From contig SVEM01000012.1 in the NCBI GenBank assembly GCA_015057375.1, positions 1-47,168 of the forward strand: 47,168 nt of DNA. The letters are read 5' to 3'. The notes under the pieces are model-generated. The model was not told the DNA's origin, made no database searches, and saw only the letters and a program-made list of their open reading frames with translations. Below, one piece after another: positions 8,567-17,041 of this stretch. Source of the stretch: Lachnospiraceae bacterium. Lineage in GTDB: Bacteria > Bacillota > Clostridia > Lachnospirales > Lachnospiraceae. Both the position numbers and the translations under genes were made by a program. The stretch's first letter is position 1, and every line of letters starts with the position of its first letter.

Positions 8567-10588
8567 ATGAGAAAGTATTTTAAGAAAATTATGTGTGTAG
8601 CTATTACATGTGCACTTGTTGTTCCTGTAATGCTTCCACAGACAGCTAAGAAAGCTGAAGCAATCAATCCTGTTGTTCAGGATGTGTATACTGCAGACCC
8701 TGCACCTATGGTATGTTCAGATGGAAGACTTTATCTTTTTTCATCACATGATGAAGATGTTACAGTTAATGGCTTCTTTTCAATGAACGACTGGAAATGT
8801 TATTCTACAACAGACATGGTTAACTGGACAGATCATGGTACAGCTTTAAGTTATCATACATTTAGTTGGGCTAAAGATAATTCATCATGGGCTCCGCAGG
8901 TTGTTGAACGTGATGGAAAGTTCTATGCATATGTTCCTATTAACAACAAGAATAACACTAACTGTATAGGTGTTGCTGTTGCAGATTCTCCTGAGGGACC
9001 ATATGAAGATCCTATCGGTAAGCCGCTTTTAGGACCTACATATTCATTTATTGATCCTACAGCTTTTGTTGATGAAGATGGTCAGGCATATATTTATTGG
9101 GGTAATCCTAATCTTCACTGTGCTTTACTTAATGATGATATGATTAGTATTGATACAAGTATTAATGGAGATGGTTTTGTTAACGGAATTAAGAAGTGGA
9201 ATATGGAAACAAGCCATTATAGCGAATTAAATAATGTTAACAATAATAACAATAATATCGCAAGCGGAAATTATAAAAATTCAGTAAGTGCAGCTCTTAA
9301 AGATATGCATGCTCAGTTTGGTGTTGGAACACGTGTTGATAATAATAAAGTAAGAAGACCTACTATGTATGAGGAAGGTCCTTGGTTTTACGGACGCACC
9401 AACGATAAGGGTGAAAAATGGTACTATATGATTTATGCAGCTAATGGTATTCCTGAGAGAATTGATTACTCAATGTCACAGTCTCCAACAGGACCATGGC
9501 AGTATAAGGGAATGATTATGGATGATAATGTTAATGGACAGGGTACAGGAAGTTTTACTAACCATCCTGGTATCGTTGACTACAAAGGACATTCATATCT
9601 TTTCTATCATACAGGTAAACTCGTTGACGGAGGCGGATTCAAGAGATCAGTAGCTATTGAGGAGATCACTTATAACGAAGACGGAACAATTAATGCAGTT
9701 CCATTTACTGATGCCGGTGTAGATCCTATCGAAGCTCTTAATCCATATGATAAAGTAGAGGCAGAGACTATTGAGTTAAGTAATTCTCTTAATGCTTCAC
9801 CAAATGACAGAATGGGTAAATATGGTGTAGAAAAAGAGAAGAAAGACGGAGCATCAGGAAATATTAATCTTTACAGTATAGAGAATAATGATTATATCAA
9901 ATTAAGAAATGTTGATTTTGGTGAGAAGGGTGCAATTGCATTTACAGCTTGCACATCATCATCTGCAGCGAAAGATACTGAAGTTGGTACAATTGATATT
10001 TATTTTGACAGTCTTGACAGTGAGCCTGTTACTTGGTTTACAGTAAAGAGTAGCGGAAATGCTGATGAGTTTGTTGCAGAGACAATAGACGTTGATAAGT
10101 CAGTTATGAACGGAGTTCATGATGTTTATATGGTATTTACAGGAAATGCACAGGGCGAATTGTTCAAGTTTGACTACTGGCAGTTTGAAAAAGAGCCTGA
10201 GCCAACACCAGCTCCTACAGAAGTACCTACAACAGAACCTGTTATTACTCCAACAGCAGGTCCTGGTGGTCAGCAGCTTCAGCCTACTGTAGCTCCTTCA
10301 GAGCTTGAAAAGCCTGCTAAGGTTAAAGGTCTTAAGATTAAGAAAAAGGGTAAGAAAGCTGTTAATGTATCATGGAAAAAGATGGATGCAGATAAGTTCG
10401 AGATTGTATATGGTACAAATAAGAAGCTTAAGAAGTCCATAAAGATTAAGACAACAGCTAAGACATTTATTAAGATTAAAAAGCTTAAAGTAGGTAAGAA
10501 GTATTACTTCAAGGTTCGTGCTTATAATACTAACGGAACTAATAATGCATACGGACCATACTCCAAAAAGAAAAAGATTAAAATGTAA
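8567..10588 (+). CDS. Secreted GH43 glycosidase with CBM6 and FN3 modules (arabinofuranosidase/xylosidase type)
   Basis: This is 673 residues with ATG at 8567 preceded by AGGGGAT. It has a signal peptide (about 1-33), a GH43 propeller (about 36-395), a CBM6-like carbohydrate-binding module (about 396-540), a Pro/Thr linker (about 545-584) and a basic FN3-like domain (about 585-673). The catalytic set is visible: Asp44 in 'YTADPAPMV', Asp163 in 'FIDPTAFVDEDG', and Glu270 in 'MYEEGPWFYG' as likely acid. GH43 enzymes of this shape with a CBM6 remove arabinose or xylose from plant polysaccharides; the substrate is not readable from sequence. A run of Asn codons ('NNVNNNNNN', near 9230-9258) lies in a surface insert. 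The 130-nt gap before it is very AT-rich and may hold its own promoter (a weak TTACAA/TATTAT pair at 8484-8511), so it may not depend on the GH30 promoter. Confidence 0.85.
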   Translation: MRKYFKKIMCVAITCALVVPVMLPQTAKKAEAINPVVQDVYTADPAPMVCSDGRLYLFSSHDEDVTVNGFFSMNDWKCYSTTDMVNWTDHGTALSYHTFSWAKDNSSWAPQVVERDGKFYAYVPINNKNNTNCIGVAVADSPEGPYEDPIGKPLLGPTYSFIDPTAFVDEDGQAYIYWGNPNLHCALLNDDMISIDTSINGDGFVNGIKKWNMETSHYSELNNVNNNNNNIASGNYKNSVSAALKDMHAQFGVGTRVDNNKVRRPTMYEEGPWFYGRTNDKGEKWYYMIYAANGIPERIDYSMSQSPTGPWQYKGMIMDDNVNGQGTGSFTNHPGIVDYKGHSYLFYHTGKLVDGGGFKRSVAIEEITYNEDGTINAVPFTDAGVDPIEALNPYDKVEAETIELSNSLNASPNDRMGKYGVEKEKKDGASGNINLYSIENNDYIKLRNVDFGEKGAIAFTACTSSSAAKDTEVGTIDIYFDSLDSEPVTWFTVKSSGNADEFVAETIDVDKSVMNGVHDVYMVFTGNAQGELFKFDYWQFEKEPEPTPAPTEVPTTEPVITPTAGPGGQQLQPTVAPSELEKPAKVKGLKIKKKGKKAVNVSWKKMDADKFEIVYGTNKKLKKSIKIKTTAKTFIKIKKLKVGKKYYFKVRAYNTNGTNNAYGPYSKKKKIKM

Positions 10589-10605
10589 TACAATTCTTAA
10601 TTAAT

Positions 10606-10645
10606 AAAAGGGCTGTGCACTAAGTATTTGGTGCACAGCCTCTTT
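10606..10645 (+). terminator. Intrinsic terminator after the glycoside hydrolase island
   Basis: A perfect 10-bp stem GGCTGTGCAC (10611-10620) pairs with 10631-10640 around a 10-nt loop. A-rich sequence precedes it and a short T-rich run follows. Confidence 0.85.
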
Positions 10646-10678
10646 ATATAATGCATCCGATGAAGAAGAGATAAGCTC

Positions 10679-10707
10679 TTGATAAACAAATACAAAGTTG
10701 TTATAAT
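10679..10707 (+). promoter_or_regulatory. Sigma-A promoter for the gtrA-like/hisS operon
   Basis: TTGATA (10679-10684) and TATAAT (10702-10707) are spaced by 17 nt, downstream of the island terminator and 47 nt before the GtrA-like gene. Confidence 0.75.
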
Positions 10708-10754
10708 TATCCAATGTATATTGTTATTTTGCAATCTGAAAAGAAGGAAAGAGT

Positions 10755-11165
10755 ATGAATATAAAAAAGCTTTTTGATAAAACATTTTTGAAATTTATTC
10801 TTGTTGGTATTGCCAATACGGTATTTGGCATGGCAATCATGTTCATCTTATATAATGCATTCGGAGTAAACTATTGGATTTCTTCCGCTGCCAATTATGT
10901 ATGCGGCAGTATACTAAGTTATTTTCTGAATAAGTATTTTACATTCCAAAACAAAGAAAAGAGTCTTGCGGTTATAGTTAGATTTGTTGTCAATATAACA
11001 ATATGTTACTTTATTGCTTACGGTGTTGCAAAACCATTTGTAAGGTTTATATTCTCCGGAGCAGGAACAAAGATTCAGGACAACATGGCAATGCTTGCCG
11101 GCGCAGGATTGTTTATGATACTTAACTATTTTGGACAAAGATTTTTTGCATTCAAAGAAAAATAA
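10755..11165 (+). CDS. GtrA-family small membrane protein
   Basis: This is 136 residues with ATG at 10755 after an AAGGAAAGAG site. Four hydrophobic segments fill most of the chain (about 12-33, 38-56, 72-92, 106-126), and the motif 'FILVGIANTVFG...ILSYFLNKYFTF' is characteristic of GtrA-like proteins. The family includes flippase-like proteins that move lipid-linked sugars across the membrane or assist surface-polysaccharide glycosylation. No glycosyltransferase gene lies next to it here, so its lipid-sugar partner is unknown. It sits 16 nt upstream of hisS and very likely shares its transcript. Confidence 0.85.
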   Translation: MNIKKLFDKTFLKFILVGIANTVFGMAIMFILYNAFGVNYWISSAANYVCGSILSYFLNKYFTFQNKEKSLAVIVRFVVNITICYFIAYGVAKPFVRFIFSGAGTKIQDNMAMLAGAGLFMILNYFGQRFFAFKEK

Positions 11166-11181
11166 AAAGTGAGGATATTAT

Positions 11182-12429
11182 ATGAAAACAACTACAGTAA
11201 AAGGAACTAATGATTATTTGCCTAAAGAAGCGGCACTCAGGGATTATTTACAGAATAAGATACTTAATACGTATATTAATAACGGATTTGAGCATATTAT
11301 TACACCGGCTATTGAAGATGCAGAGAATCTTGATAAAAGTGAGGGTGGAGAAAATCTCAATCTTATATTCAAGATTCTTAAAAGAGGGGACAAGCTTACA
11401 AAGGCAATAGAGAGTGGTAATATGGATTCACTTTCTGATATGGGATTAAGATATGATCTTACCCTTCCTTTGTCACGTTATTATGCAAATAACAAGGCGA
11501 ACCTTAACTTGCCTTTTAAGGCTATTCAGATTGACAGAGTTTATAGAGCTGAGAGACCTCAGAAGGGAAGACTTCGTGAATTTGTTCAGTGCGATATTGA
11601 CATACTCGGATCATCATCTTCATCATGTGAGATTGAACTTATTTATACAACTGCAAAAGCTCTTCTTGCGATTGAGATAGAAGAATTCCGTGTAAAAGTA
11701 AATGACAGAAGAATTCTTAACTCAATTCTTAAGAATATCGGCTTTGCTCAGGAAGAGCTTGAAAGCGTTTGTATTATATTTGATAAGATGGACAAGATTG
11801 GAAAAGACGGAGTTATAGAAGAGCTTGCTAAGAAAGAGTACTCAGAAAATGTTATAAGCAAGTTTGAAGAGTTTATCAGTATTCCGGACATGTCTCTTGA
11901 CAGAGTAAGAGAGTTTGTTTCCGAAGATGACAGATGTTATGTTGATAATGTTTCTGAAATAATTGCAAAATCTTTGAAACTTGCTGCAGGCAAATATGAT
12001 GTTGTTTTTGATATTTCACTTGTAAGAGGACAGGGATATTATACAGGTACAATATTTGAGGTGGAGAGCCTTAAGTTTAAGGGTGCCATAGCAGGCGGTG
12101 GAAGATATGATAATCTTATCGGAAAGTTTACAGGAGAGTCAGTTGCAGCGGTAGGATTTTCTATTGGATTTGAGAGAATTTATTCAATACTTAGTGAGCA
12201 GAATTATGTTCCGAAGGACATTGTTAAAAAGGTTGTTCTTTTCTATAACGAAGACGAGTATACAGATGCTGTTATGAAAGCTGACGAGCTTAGAAAAGAA
12301 TATGCCGTTACAATGATTGAAAGACCGAAGAAACTCGGAAAATACCTTGCTAAGATTGAAGCACAAGGATATTATGGATTCCTTGTTTACGGTGAAGCTG
12401 ACGAGATAAAATTACTTGGACACAATTAA
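11182..12429 (+). CDS. hisS: Histidyl-tRNA synthetase
   Basis: This is a 415-residue class II aminoacyl-tRNA synthetase that charges tRNA-His. Visible motifs: 'KGTNDYLP' near the N-terminus, 'RYDLTLPLSRY', motif 2 'YRAERPQKGRLREFVQCDID', the histidine-A region 'LVRGQGYYTGTIFE', and motif 3 'GGGRYDNLI...GFSIGFERI'. A C-terminal anticodon-binding fold follows ('KVVLFYNEDEY' to the end). The histidine-A loop reads RGQGYYTG where many HisRS have RGLDYYTG; similar variants occur in Clostridia. The full anticodon domain and intact motif 2 argue against HisZ, the catalytically dead ATP-phosphoribosyltransferase subunit, which is the main alternative. It is not followed by aspS as it often is in Firmicutes. 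Confidence 0.85.
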   Translation: MKTTTVKGTNDYLPKEAALRDYLQNKILNTYINNGFEHIITPAIEDAENLDKSEGGENLNLIFKILKRGDKLTKAIESGNMDSLSDMGLRYDLTLPLSRYYANNKANLNLPFKAIQIDRVYRAERPQKGRLREFVQCDIDILGSSSSSCEIELIYTTAKALLAIEIEEFRVKVNDRRILNSILKNIGFAQEELESVCIIFDKMDKIGKDGVIEELAKKEYSENVISKFEEFISIPDMSLDRVREFVSEDDRCYVDNVSEIIAKSLKLAAGKYDVVFDISLVRGQGYYTGTIFEVESLKFKGAIAGGGRYDNLIGKFTGESVAAVGFSIGFERIYSILSEQNYVPKDIVKKVVLFYNEDEYTDAVMKADELRKEYAVTMIERPKKLGKYLAKIEAQGYYGFLVYGEADEIKLLGHN

Positions 12430-12446
12430 TTATTGGAGGTGTTAAC

Positions 12447-12866
12447 TTGCGTCAGAAATTTATGAGATTTATGCAAGGCAGATATGGTGCGGATGATTTT
12501 TCAAGATTTTTAAGTATGTCAGTTATAGTGCTTTGGATACTTTCGTTGGTTGTTAACATATTTGCACGACATAGCTTTATTTTTGCAAGTATATCATCAT
12601 TTATTACAATTATTGTATGGGCATGTTTAATTGTAATGATATACAGAATGTTTTCAAAAAATATTCAGAAAAGATATCAGGAAAATCAGAAGTTTTTATT
12701 ATATAAAAGCAGATTTATGCAGAGAATGAATAGGGCAAAAACTGACAAATATCATCGTATATTTTCGTGCCCTAACTGCAAACAGAAGATAAGAGTTCCA
12801 AAGAACAAAGGCAAGATTGCTATAAGATGTCCTAAATGTGGCGTTGAGTTTATAAAGAGAACATAA
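12447..12866 (+). CDS. Membrane protein with C-terminal zinc ribbon (unknown function)
   Basis: This is 139 residues from a TTG start at 12447; the start is supported by GGAGGT at 12435-12440. Two hydrophobic helices (about 24-44 and 50-70) are followed by a basic stretch and a zinc ribbon with two CxxC pairs: Cys108/Cys111 ('CPNC') and Cys128/Cys131 ('CPKC'). The ribbon resembles the MJ0042 type. The protein should sit in the membrane with the ribbon in the cytoplasm. It lies 17 nt after hisS and 10 nt before the DUF5685 gene, so it is part of the same operon as DUF5685 and the J-domain protein. The function is unknown. Confidence 0.75.
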   Translation: MRQKFMRFMQGRYGADDFSRFLSMSVIVLWILSLVVNIFARHSFIFASISSFITIIVWACLIVMIYRMFSKNIQKRYQENQKFLLYKSRFMQRMNRAKTDKYHRIFSCPNCKQKIRVPKNKGKIAIRCPKCGVEFIKRT

Positions 12867-12876
12867 GGTAGATTTT

Positions 12877-13719
12877 ATGTTTGGATATGTAATAGTCAAT
12901 AAAGATGAACTTAAGTTCAAAGAATATGATATATACAAAAGATACTATTGCGGCATCTGTAATGCGCTGAAAGAGCGGAGTGGACTTATGGGACGTATGT
13001 CCCTTAATTATGATGCAGTTTTTCTTGCTCTTATACTGACAGGGCTTTACGGTGAAGAAAGATCATGTAAAAAGTGCAGAAGATGTGTGGTCCATCCTGT
13101 AAAAAAACATGATTATGAGATAAATCCTTATATAACATATAGTGCGGATATGAGCATTTATCTTACATATTACAAATGTATAGATGACTGGAAGGATGAT
13201 AAGAAGCTATTCAAGTATTTGTATGCAAAACTTATTTCAGGCCAGATAAAAGATATTGAAAATAAGTATCCTGGTAAATGTCAAAACATTAAAAATTATC
13301 TTTTAGAATTATCGGAATATGAACATAATGAAACATATGATATTGACCTGGTATCAGGTTGCTTCGGAAAGATTACTGAAGAAATATATGCATATTCAGA
13401 TGATGTGTGGCAGGCAGGACTTAGAAAAATCGGATTTTATCTTGGAAAATTTATATATATTCTCGATGCTTACGATGACATAGAAAAGGATATAAAATAT
13501 AATTCCTATAATCCGCTGATTGAAAGATATAATAATGCAAAAAGCATGAAAAGTTTTGAATCTGAATGCAGGAACATTCTTCTTATGATGATTACTGAGT
13601 GTTCGAGGGAATTTGAAAAGCTTCCGATTGTAGAAAATATAGGTATAATAAGAAACATATTATATTCGGGTGTTTGGGGAAGATTTAATCTGATATCAGA
13701 AAAAAGACAGGAGAAATAA
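12877..13719 (+). CDS. DUF5685-family protein
   Basis: This is 280 residues and starts 'MFGYVIVNKDELKFKEYDIY', the standard opening of DUF5685. It carries a Cys cluster (Cys25, Cys28, Cys64, Cys67, Cys70: 'CGIC' and 'CKKCRRC') that could bind a metal. The C-terminal half is predicted helical and contains Asp197, Asp200, Asp201 and Asp205 in 'DAYDDIEKD', a spacing reminiscent of the metal-binding Asp motif of all-helical isoprenoid synthases. That resemblance is my inference. The stop codon overlaps the start of the next gene by one base (TAATG), so translation is probably coupled to the J-domain protein. Confidence 0.8.
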   Translation: MFGYVIVNKDELKFKEYDIYKRYYCGICNALKERSGLMGRMSLNYDAVFLALILTGLYGEERSCKKCRRCVVHPVKKHDYEINPYITYSADMSIYLTYYKCIDDWKDDKKLFKYLYAKLISGQIKDIENKYPGKCQNIKNYLLELSEYEHNETYDIDLVSGCFGKITEEIYAYSDDVWQAGLRKIGFYLGKFIYILDAYDDIEKDIKYNSYNPLIERYNNAKSMKSFESECRNILLMMITECSREFEKLPIVENIGIIRNILYSGVWGRFNLISEKRQEK

Positions 13720-14348
13720 TGACAAAAGATCCATATTTAATCCTTGGTGTTTCGCGAAGCGCCAGCGATGATGAGATAAAAAAAGCATATAGAAACCTCA
13801 GCAGAAAATATCATCCTGATGCTAATATCAATAATCCTGACAGAGACATCTGTGAGCAGAAGTTTAAAGATGTTCAGCAGGCATATCAGAGCATTATGGA
13901 TGAAAGAAGCCGTGGTTCTTACGGATATGATTATAATCCGTTTGGAAATGCCGGACAGTCAAAGTACGAGAATGATGACAGCAGATATATGAAGGCCGTT
14001 ATGAACTATATTAACAGTGGCAGTTATAAAGAGGCTCTCAATCTTCTTAATACAATACAAAACAGAACCGGTACATGGTATTATTACAGTGCTGTTGCCA
14101 ATGCAGGAATTGGAAATAATGTGACTGCAAAGGAGCATATTGATATTGCATGCAGAATGGAACCATATAATCACAATTTTGCTCAGATGAAAAGCAGACT
14201 TGAAAATGGTGGAGCATGGTATGCCGGACAGGCAGGAACATATGGTTTTCCGGGTATGGAAAGTACGGGAAGCTGTTCAAAGATGTGCATGTATTATTTT
14301 ATATGCAGTGTGTGTTTGGGCGGCAACGGAGTATTTTGCTGTATATAA
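13719..14348 (+). CDS. J-domain (DnaJ-like) protein with TPR-like region
   Basis: This is 209 residues. Residues 3-65 form a J domain with the invariant His32-Pro33-Asp34 loop that stimulates the ATPase of Hsp70/DnaK. There is no Gly/Phe region, no zinc centre and no client-binding domain as in DnaJ itself. Residues about 88-165 ('YMKAVMNYINSGSYKEALNLLNTI...GIGNNVTAKEHIDIA') look like one or two TPR-like helical hairpins. The last 24 residues are hydrophobic and Cys-rich ('CSKMCMYYFICSVC') and may be a membrane or metal-binding tail. The start codon overlaps the DUF5685 stop, which suggests the two products work together. Confidence 0.85.
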   Translation: MTKDPYLILGVSRSASDDEIKKAYRNLSRKYHPDANINNPDRDICEQKFKDVQQAYQSIMDERSRGSYGYDYNPFGNAGQSKYENDDSRYMKAVMNYINSGSYKEALNLLNTIQNRTGTWYYYSAVANAGIGNNVTAKEHIDIACRMEPYNHNFAQMKSRLENGGAWYAGQAGTYGFPGMESTGSCSKMCMYYFICSVCLGGNGVFCCI

Positions 14349-14363
14349 ATATGGTATTGATAC

Positions 14364-14392
14364 TTGAATAAGAAATAATATTACTATATACT
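14364..14392 (+). promoter_or_regulatory. Sigma-A promoter for serS
   Basis: TTGAAT (14364-14369) and TATACT (14387-14392) are spaced by 17 nt. The start of serS is 40 nt further on, with AGGAGG immediately upstream. No T-box leader fits in this short distance. Confidence 0.65.
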
Positions 14393-14432
14393 AAATATAA
14401 GTATGACAAGCAGTTTTAGGAGGAAATAACAG

Positions 14433-15710
14433 ATGTTAGATATGCAGTTTGTCCGTAATAATCCGGACATAGTAAAACAGAACATTAAAAATAAATTTCA
14501 GGATGAGAAGCTTCCGTTAGTTGACGAAGTTATAGAGCTTGACAAAAAGTCAAGAGCTGTAAAGCAGGAAGCAGATAATCTCCGTGCAGAGAGAAACACC
14601 ATTTCTAAGCAGATTGGTGCGCTTATGGCTCAAGGCAAGAAGGATGAGGCTATGGTTGCAAAGTCAAAAGTAACTGAGAAATCTGAATATCTTGCAAGCC
14701 TTGAAGAGCAGGAAGAGTATCTTCTTGAAGAAGTTAAAAAACGTATGATGGTTATTCCTAACATTATCGATCCGAGTGTTCCTATCGGAAAAGATGATAG
14801 TGAGAATGTTGAAGTTCAGAAATACGGTGAGCCGGTTGTTCCTGATTTTGAGATTCCTTATCATACTGAGATAATGGAAAAGCTTAACGGTATTGACCTT
14901 GATTCTGCAAGACGTGTTGCAGGTAATGGTTTCTATTATCTTATGGGAGATATTGCAAGACTTCATTCGGCAGTTATCTCATATGCAAGAGATTTCATGA
15001 TTGACAGAGGATTTACTTACTGTATTCCTCCTTACATGATAAGAAGTGATGTAGTTACAGGTGTTATGAGCTTTTCAGAGATGGAAGCAATGATGTATAA
15101 GATTGAGGGAGAGGACCTTTATCTTATCGGTACAAGTGAGCATTCCATGATCGGTAAGTTCATTGACCAGATGATACCGGGAGATCAGCTTCCGCAGACA
15201 CTTACAAGCTATTCACCATGTTTCAGAAAAGAAAAAGGTGCTCATGGTATTGAGGAAAGAGGAGTATATAGAATTCATCAGTTTGAGAAACAGGAAATGA
15301 TCGTAGTATGTAAGCCTGAGGAAAGCCCAATGTGGTTTGATAAATTATGGCAGAATACAGTAGATCTTTTCAGATCACTTGATATTCCTGTAAGAACACT
15401 TGAGTGCTGTTCAGGAGACCTTGCAGACCTTAAAGTTAAGTCTATCGACGTTGAGGCATGGTCACCAAGACAGAAGAAGTATTTTGAGGTTGGAAGCTGT
15501 TCTAATCTTTCAGATGCGCAGGCAAGAAGACTTAGAATCAGATATAAAGACGAAAACGGAAAAGCATTTGCACATACTCTTAACAACACTGTTGTTGCAC
15601 CGCCAAGAATGCTTATTGCGTTTCTTGAAAACAACCTTAACGAGGACGGCTCAGTTAATATTCCTGAGGCACTTCGTCCTTACATGGGTGGTAAATCAGT
15701 TATAAAATAA
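14433..15710 (+). CDS. serS: Seryl-tRNA synthetase
   Basis: This is 425 residues, the usual bacterial length. SerRS charges tRNA-Ser and tRNA-Sec with serine. The N-terminal 110 residues form the long antiparallel coiled coil that grips the tRNA variable arm, beginning 'MLDMQFVRNNPDIVKQNI'. Class II motif 2 ('PCFRKEKGAHGIEERGVYRI...FEKQEM') and motif 3 ('PPRMLIAFLENN') are intact, as is the 'TSEHSMIGKF' serine pocket region. The TAA is followed 31 nt later by DUF4867 without an obvious terminator, so some read-through transcription is likely. Confidence 0.97.
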   Translation: MLDMQFVRNNPDIVKQNIKNKFQDEKLPLVDEVIELDKKSRAVKQEADNLRAERNTISKQIGALMAQGKKDEAMVAKSKVTEKSEYLASLEEQEEYLLEEVKKRMMVIPNIIDPSVPIGKDDSENVEVQKYGEPVVPDFEIPYHTEIMEKLNGIDLDSARRVAGNGFYYLMGDIARLHSAVISYARDFMIDRGFTYCIPPYMIRSDVVTGVMSFSEMEAMMYKIEGEDLYLIGTSEHSMIGKFIDQMIPGDQLPQTLTSYSPCFRKEKGAHGIEERGVYRIHQFEKQEMIVVCKPEESPMWFDKLWQNTVDLFRSLDIPVRTLECCSGDLADLKVKSIDVEAWSPRQKKYFEVGSCSNLSDAQARRLRIRYKDENGKAFAHTLNNTVVAPPRMLIAFLENNLNEDGSVNIPEALRPYMGGKSVIK

Positions 15711-15741
15711 TTAATATTAATTATAAAAGGAGGACTATATT

Positions 15742-16368
15742 ATGTCTATTGAGGTTAAAAAAATTACAGATCCAGCATTTAGAAAGTACGGAAGAGTAAT
15801 TACAGATTACAAGATATCTGAGCTTATCGAGAAGATGGGTGCTACTCCATGTCCGGATGATGTTATCTACATTCCATCAGATCCGGAACTTGAGAGCCTT
15901 GATATTGCTAATGATTTCAATATCAGCCTTTACGGCGGGCTTCCTGTACAGATTGGATATTGCAACGGTCATAACAAGTTACTTAATGCTGTTGAATATC
16001 ATAGAAGTTCAGAGTTCAATATCGCATGTGATGATTTGATTCTTCTTCTTGGAAGCCAGCAGGATATTAACTACGAAGATAATACTTATGACACATCACT
16101 TATAGAAGCATTCCTTCTTCCTAAGGGAACAATGATTGAGTGTTATGCAACAACTCTTCATTATGCACCATGCAGCTACCAGGGAGCAGGATTCAGATGT
16201 GTTATTCTTCTTCCAAAAGAGACTAACTATGATTTGGTTGTTAAACCTGATGTAGTAGCTGAAGATCCACTTCTTGCAGCAAGAAATAAGTGGCTTATTG
16301 CACATCCGGATGCGAACATCGCGGGTGCTGTTAATGGACTTAAAGGAGCTAATATATCAGTAGACTAA
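15742..16368 (+). CDS. DUF4867-family protein (cupin-like)
   Basis: This is 208 residues with ATG at 15742 after AAAGGAGG. The pattern 'SIEVKKITDPAFRKYGRV...DNTYDTSLIEAFLLPKGTMIECYATTLHYAPC' matches DUF4867, a family predicted to have the double-stranded beta-helix fold of ureidoglycolate-hydrolase-like cupins. Candidate active-site residues are the His and Glu/Tyr in the barrel strands around 'EAFLLPKGT' and 'LHYAPC'. No biochemical role is established. Its stop overlaps the start of maf by one base (TAATG), so the two are translationally coupled. Confidence 0.75.
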   Translation: MSIEVKKITDPAFRKYGRVITDYKISELIEKMGATPCPDDVIYIPSDPELESLDIANDFNISLYGGLPVQIGYCNGHNKLLNAVEYHRSSEFNIACDDLILLLGSQQDINYEDNTYDTSLIEAFLLPKGTMIECYATTLHYAPCSYQGAGFRCVILLPKETNYDLVVKPDVVAEDPLLAARNKWLIAHPDANIAGAVNGLKGANISVD

Positions 16369-16985
16369 TGAAAGATTCTATTATAGTACTTGCATCGGGG
16401 TCGCCGAGAAGGAGAGAGATTCTTTCCAATATTGGCCTTACATTTACAGTGATAACGAGTGATGCAGATGAGGTTATCACAAAAGATGACCCATATGATA
16501 TTGTCTGTGAGCTTGCATATGCAAAATGTATGGAGGTTACAGAAAGGATTATTCATAACACTGAATTATCAGACACTGCAAAGCGTACAATATATGTAAT
16601 CGGAGCAGATACAATGGTATTTCATAATGATAAGCATATGGGTAAGCCAAAAGACCGCAAAGATGCAATAAGAATGATAAAGGATATATCAGGAGATACA
16701 CATCAGGTACTTACAGGTGTATGTATTTCAAAACTTGAATACATAAATGATACTTATGAGTGTACAGCACACAGTTCGTTTGCAGAAACGACGGATGTGG
16801 ATGTTTCTGATATGACAGAAGATGAGATAATTAAATACATTGAAACTTTGGAATATACTGACAAGGCAGGCGGATACGCAATCCAGGGTTATTTTTCAAG
16901 ATATATCAAAGGTATACACGGAGATTATTTCAATGTAGTCGGACTTCCGGCATGCAGATTGTATCATGAACTGGCTTCTTTATAA
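16368..16985 (+). CDS. maf: Maf-like nucleoside triphosphate pyrophosphatase
   Basis: This is 205 residues. Maf proteins hydrolyse non-canonical or pyrimidine nucleoside triphosphates to monophosphates and influence septum formation. The signature N-terminus 'LASGSPRRREIL', the catalytic region 'VIGADTMV', 'GKPKDRKDAIRM' and the C-terminal 'AGGYAIQGYFSRYIKGIHGDYFNVVGLP' are all intact. The start codon shares a base with the DUF4867 stop, which is unusual company, since maf more often lies near mreBCD or radC. Confidence 0.93.
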   Translation: MKDSIIVLASGSPRRREILSNIGLTFTVITSDADEVITKDDPYDIVCELAYAKCMEVTERIIHNTELSDTAKRTIYVIGADTMVFHNDKHMGKPKDRKDAIRMIKDISGDTHQVLTGVCISKLEYINDTYECTAHSSFAETTDVDVSDMTEDEIIKYIETLEYTDKAGGYAIQGYFSRYIKGIHGDYFNVVGLPACRLYHELASL

Positions 16986-17003
16986 AAAAGAATAATAATT
17001 ACT

Positions 17004-17041
17004 AAACTGCAGATACTGTATTTGTATTTGCAGTTTTTTTT
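17004..17041 (+). terminator. Intrinsic terminator after maf
   Basis: A 13-bp stem (17004-17016 with 17024-17036, one G-U pair) with a 7-nt loop is followed by T(8). It closes the serS-DUF4867-maf unit and lies just upstream of the D-lactate dehydrogenase gene. Confidence 0.92.

Noticed and set aside
9230-9260. AAT/AAC triplet run as a microsatellite or phase-variable tract
   Set aside because: The codons are mixed and the units are triplets, so slippage would not shift the frame. It is a surface Asn loop.
11182-12429. HisZ (ATP phosphoribosyltransferase regulatory subunit)
   Set aside because: A complete anticodon-binding domain and intact motif 2 are present, and no hisG or other his genes lie nearby.
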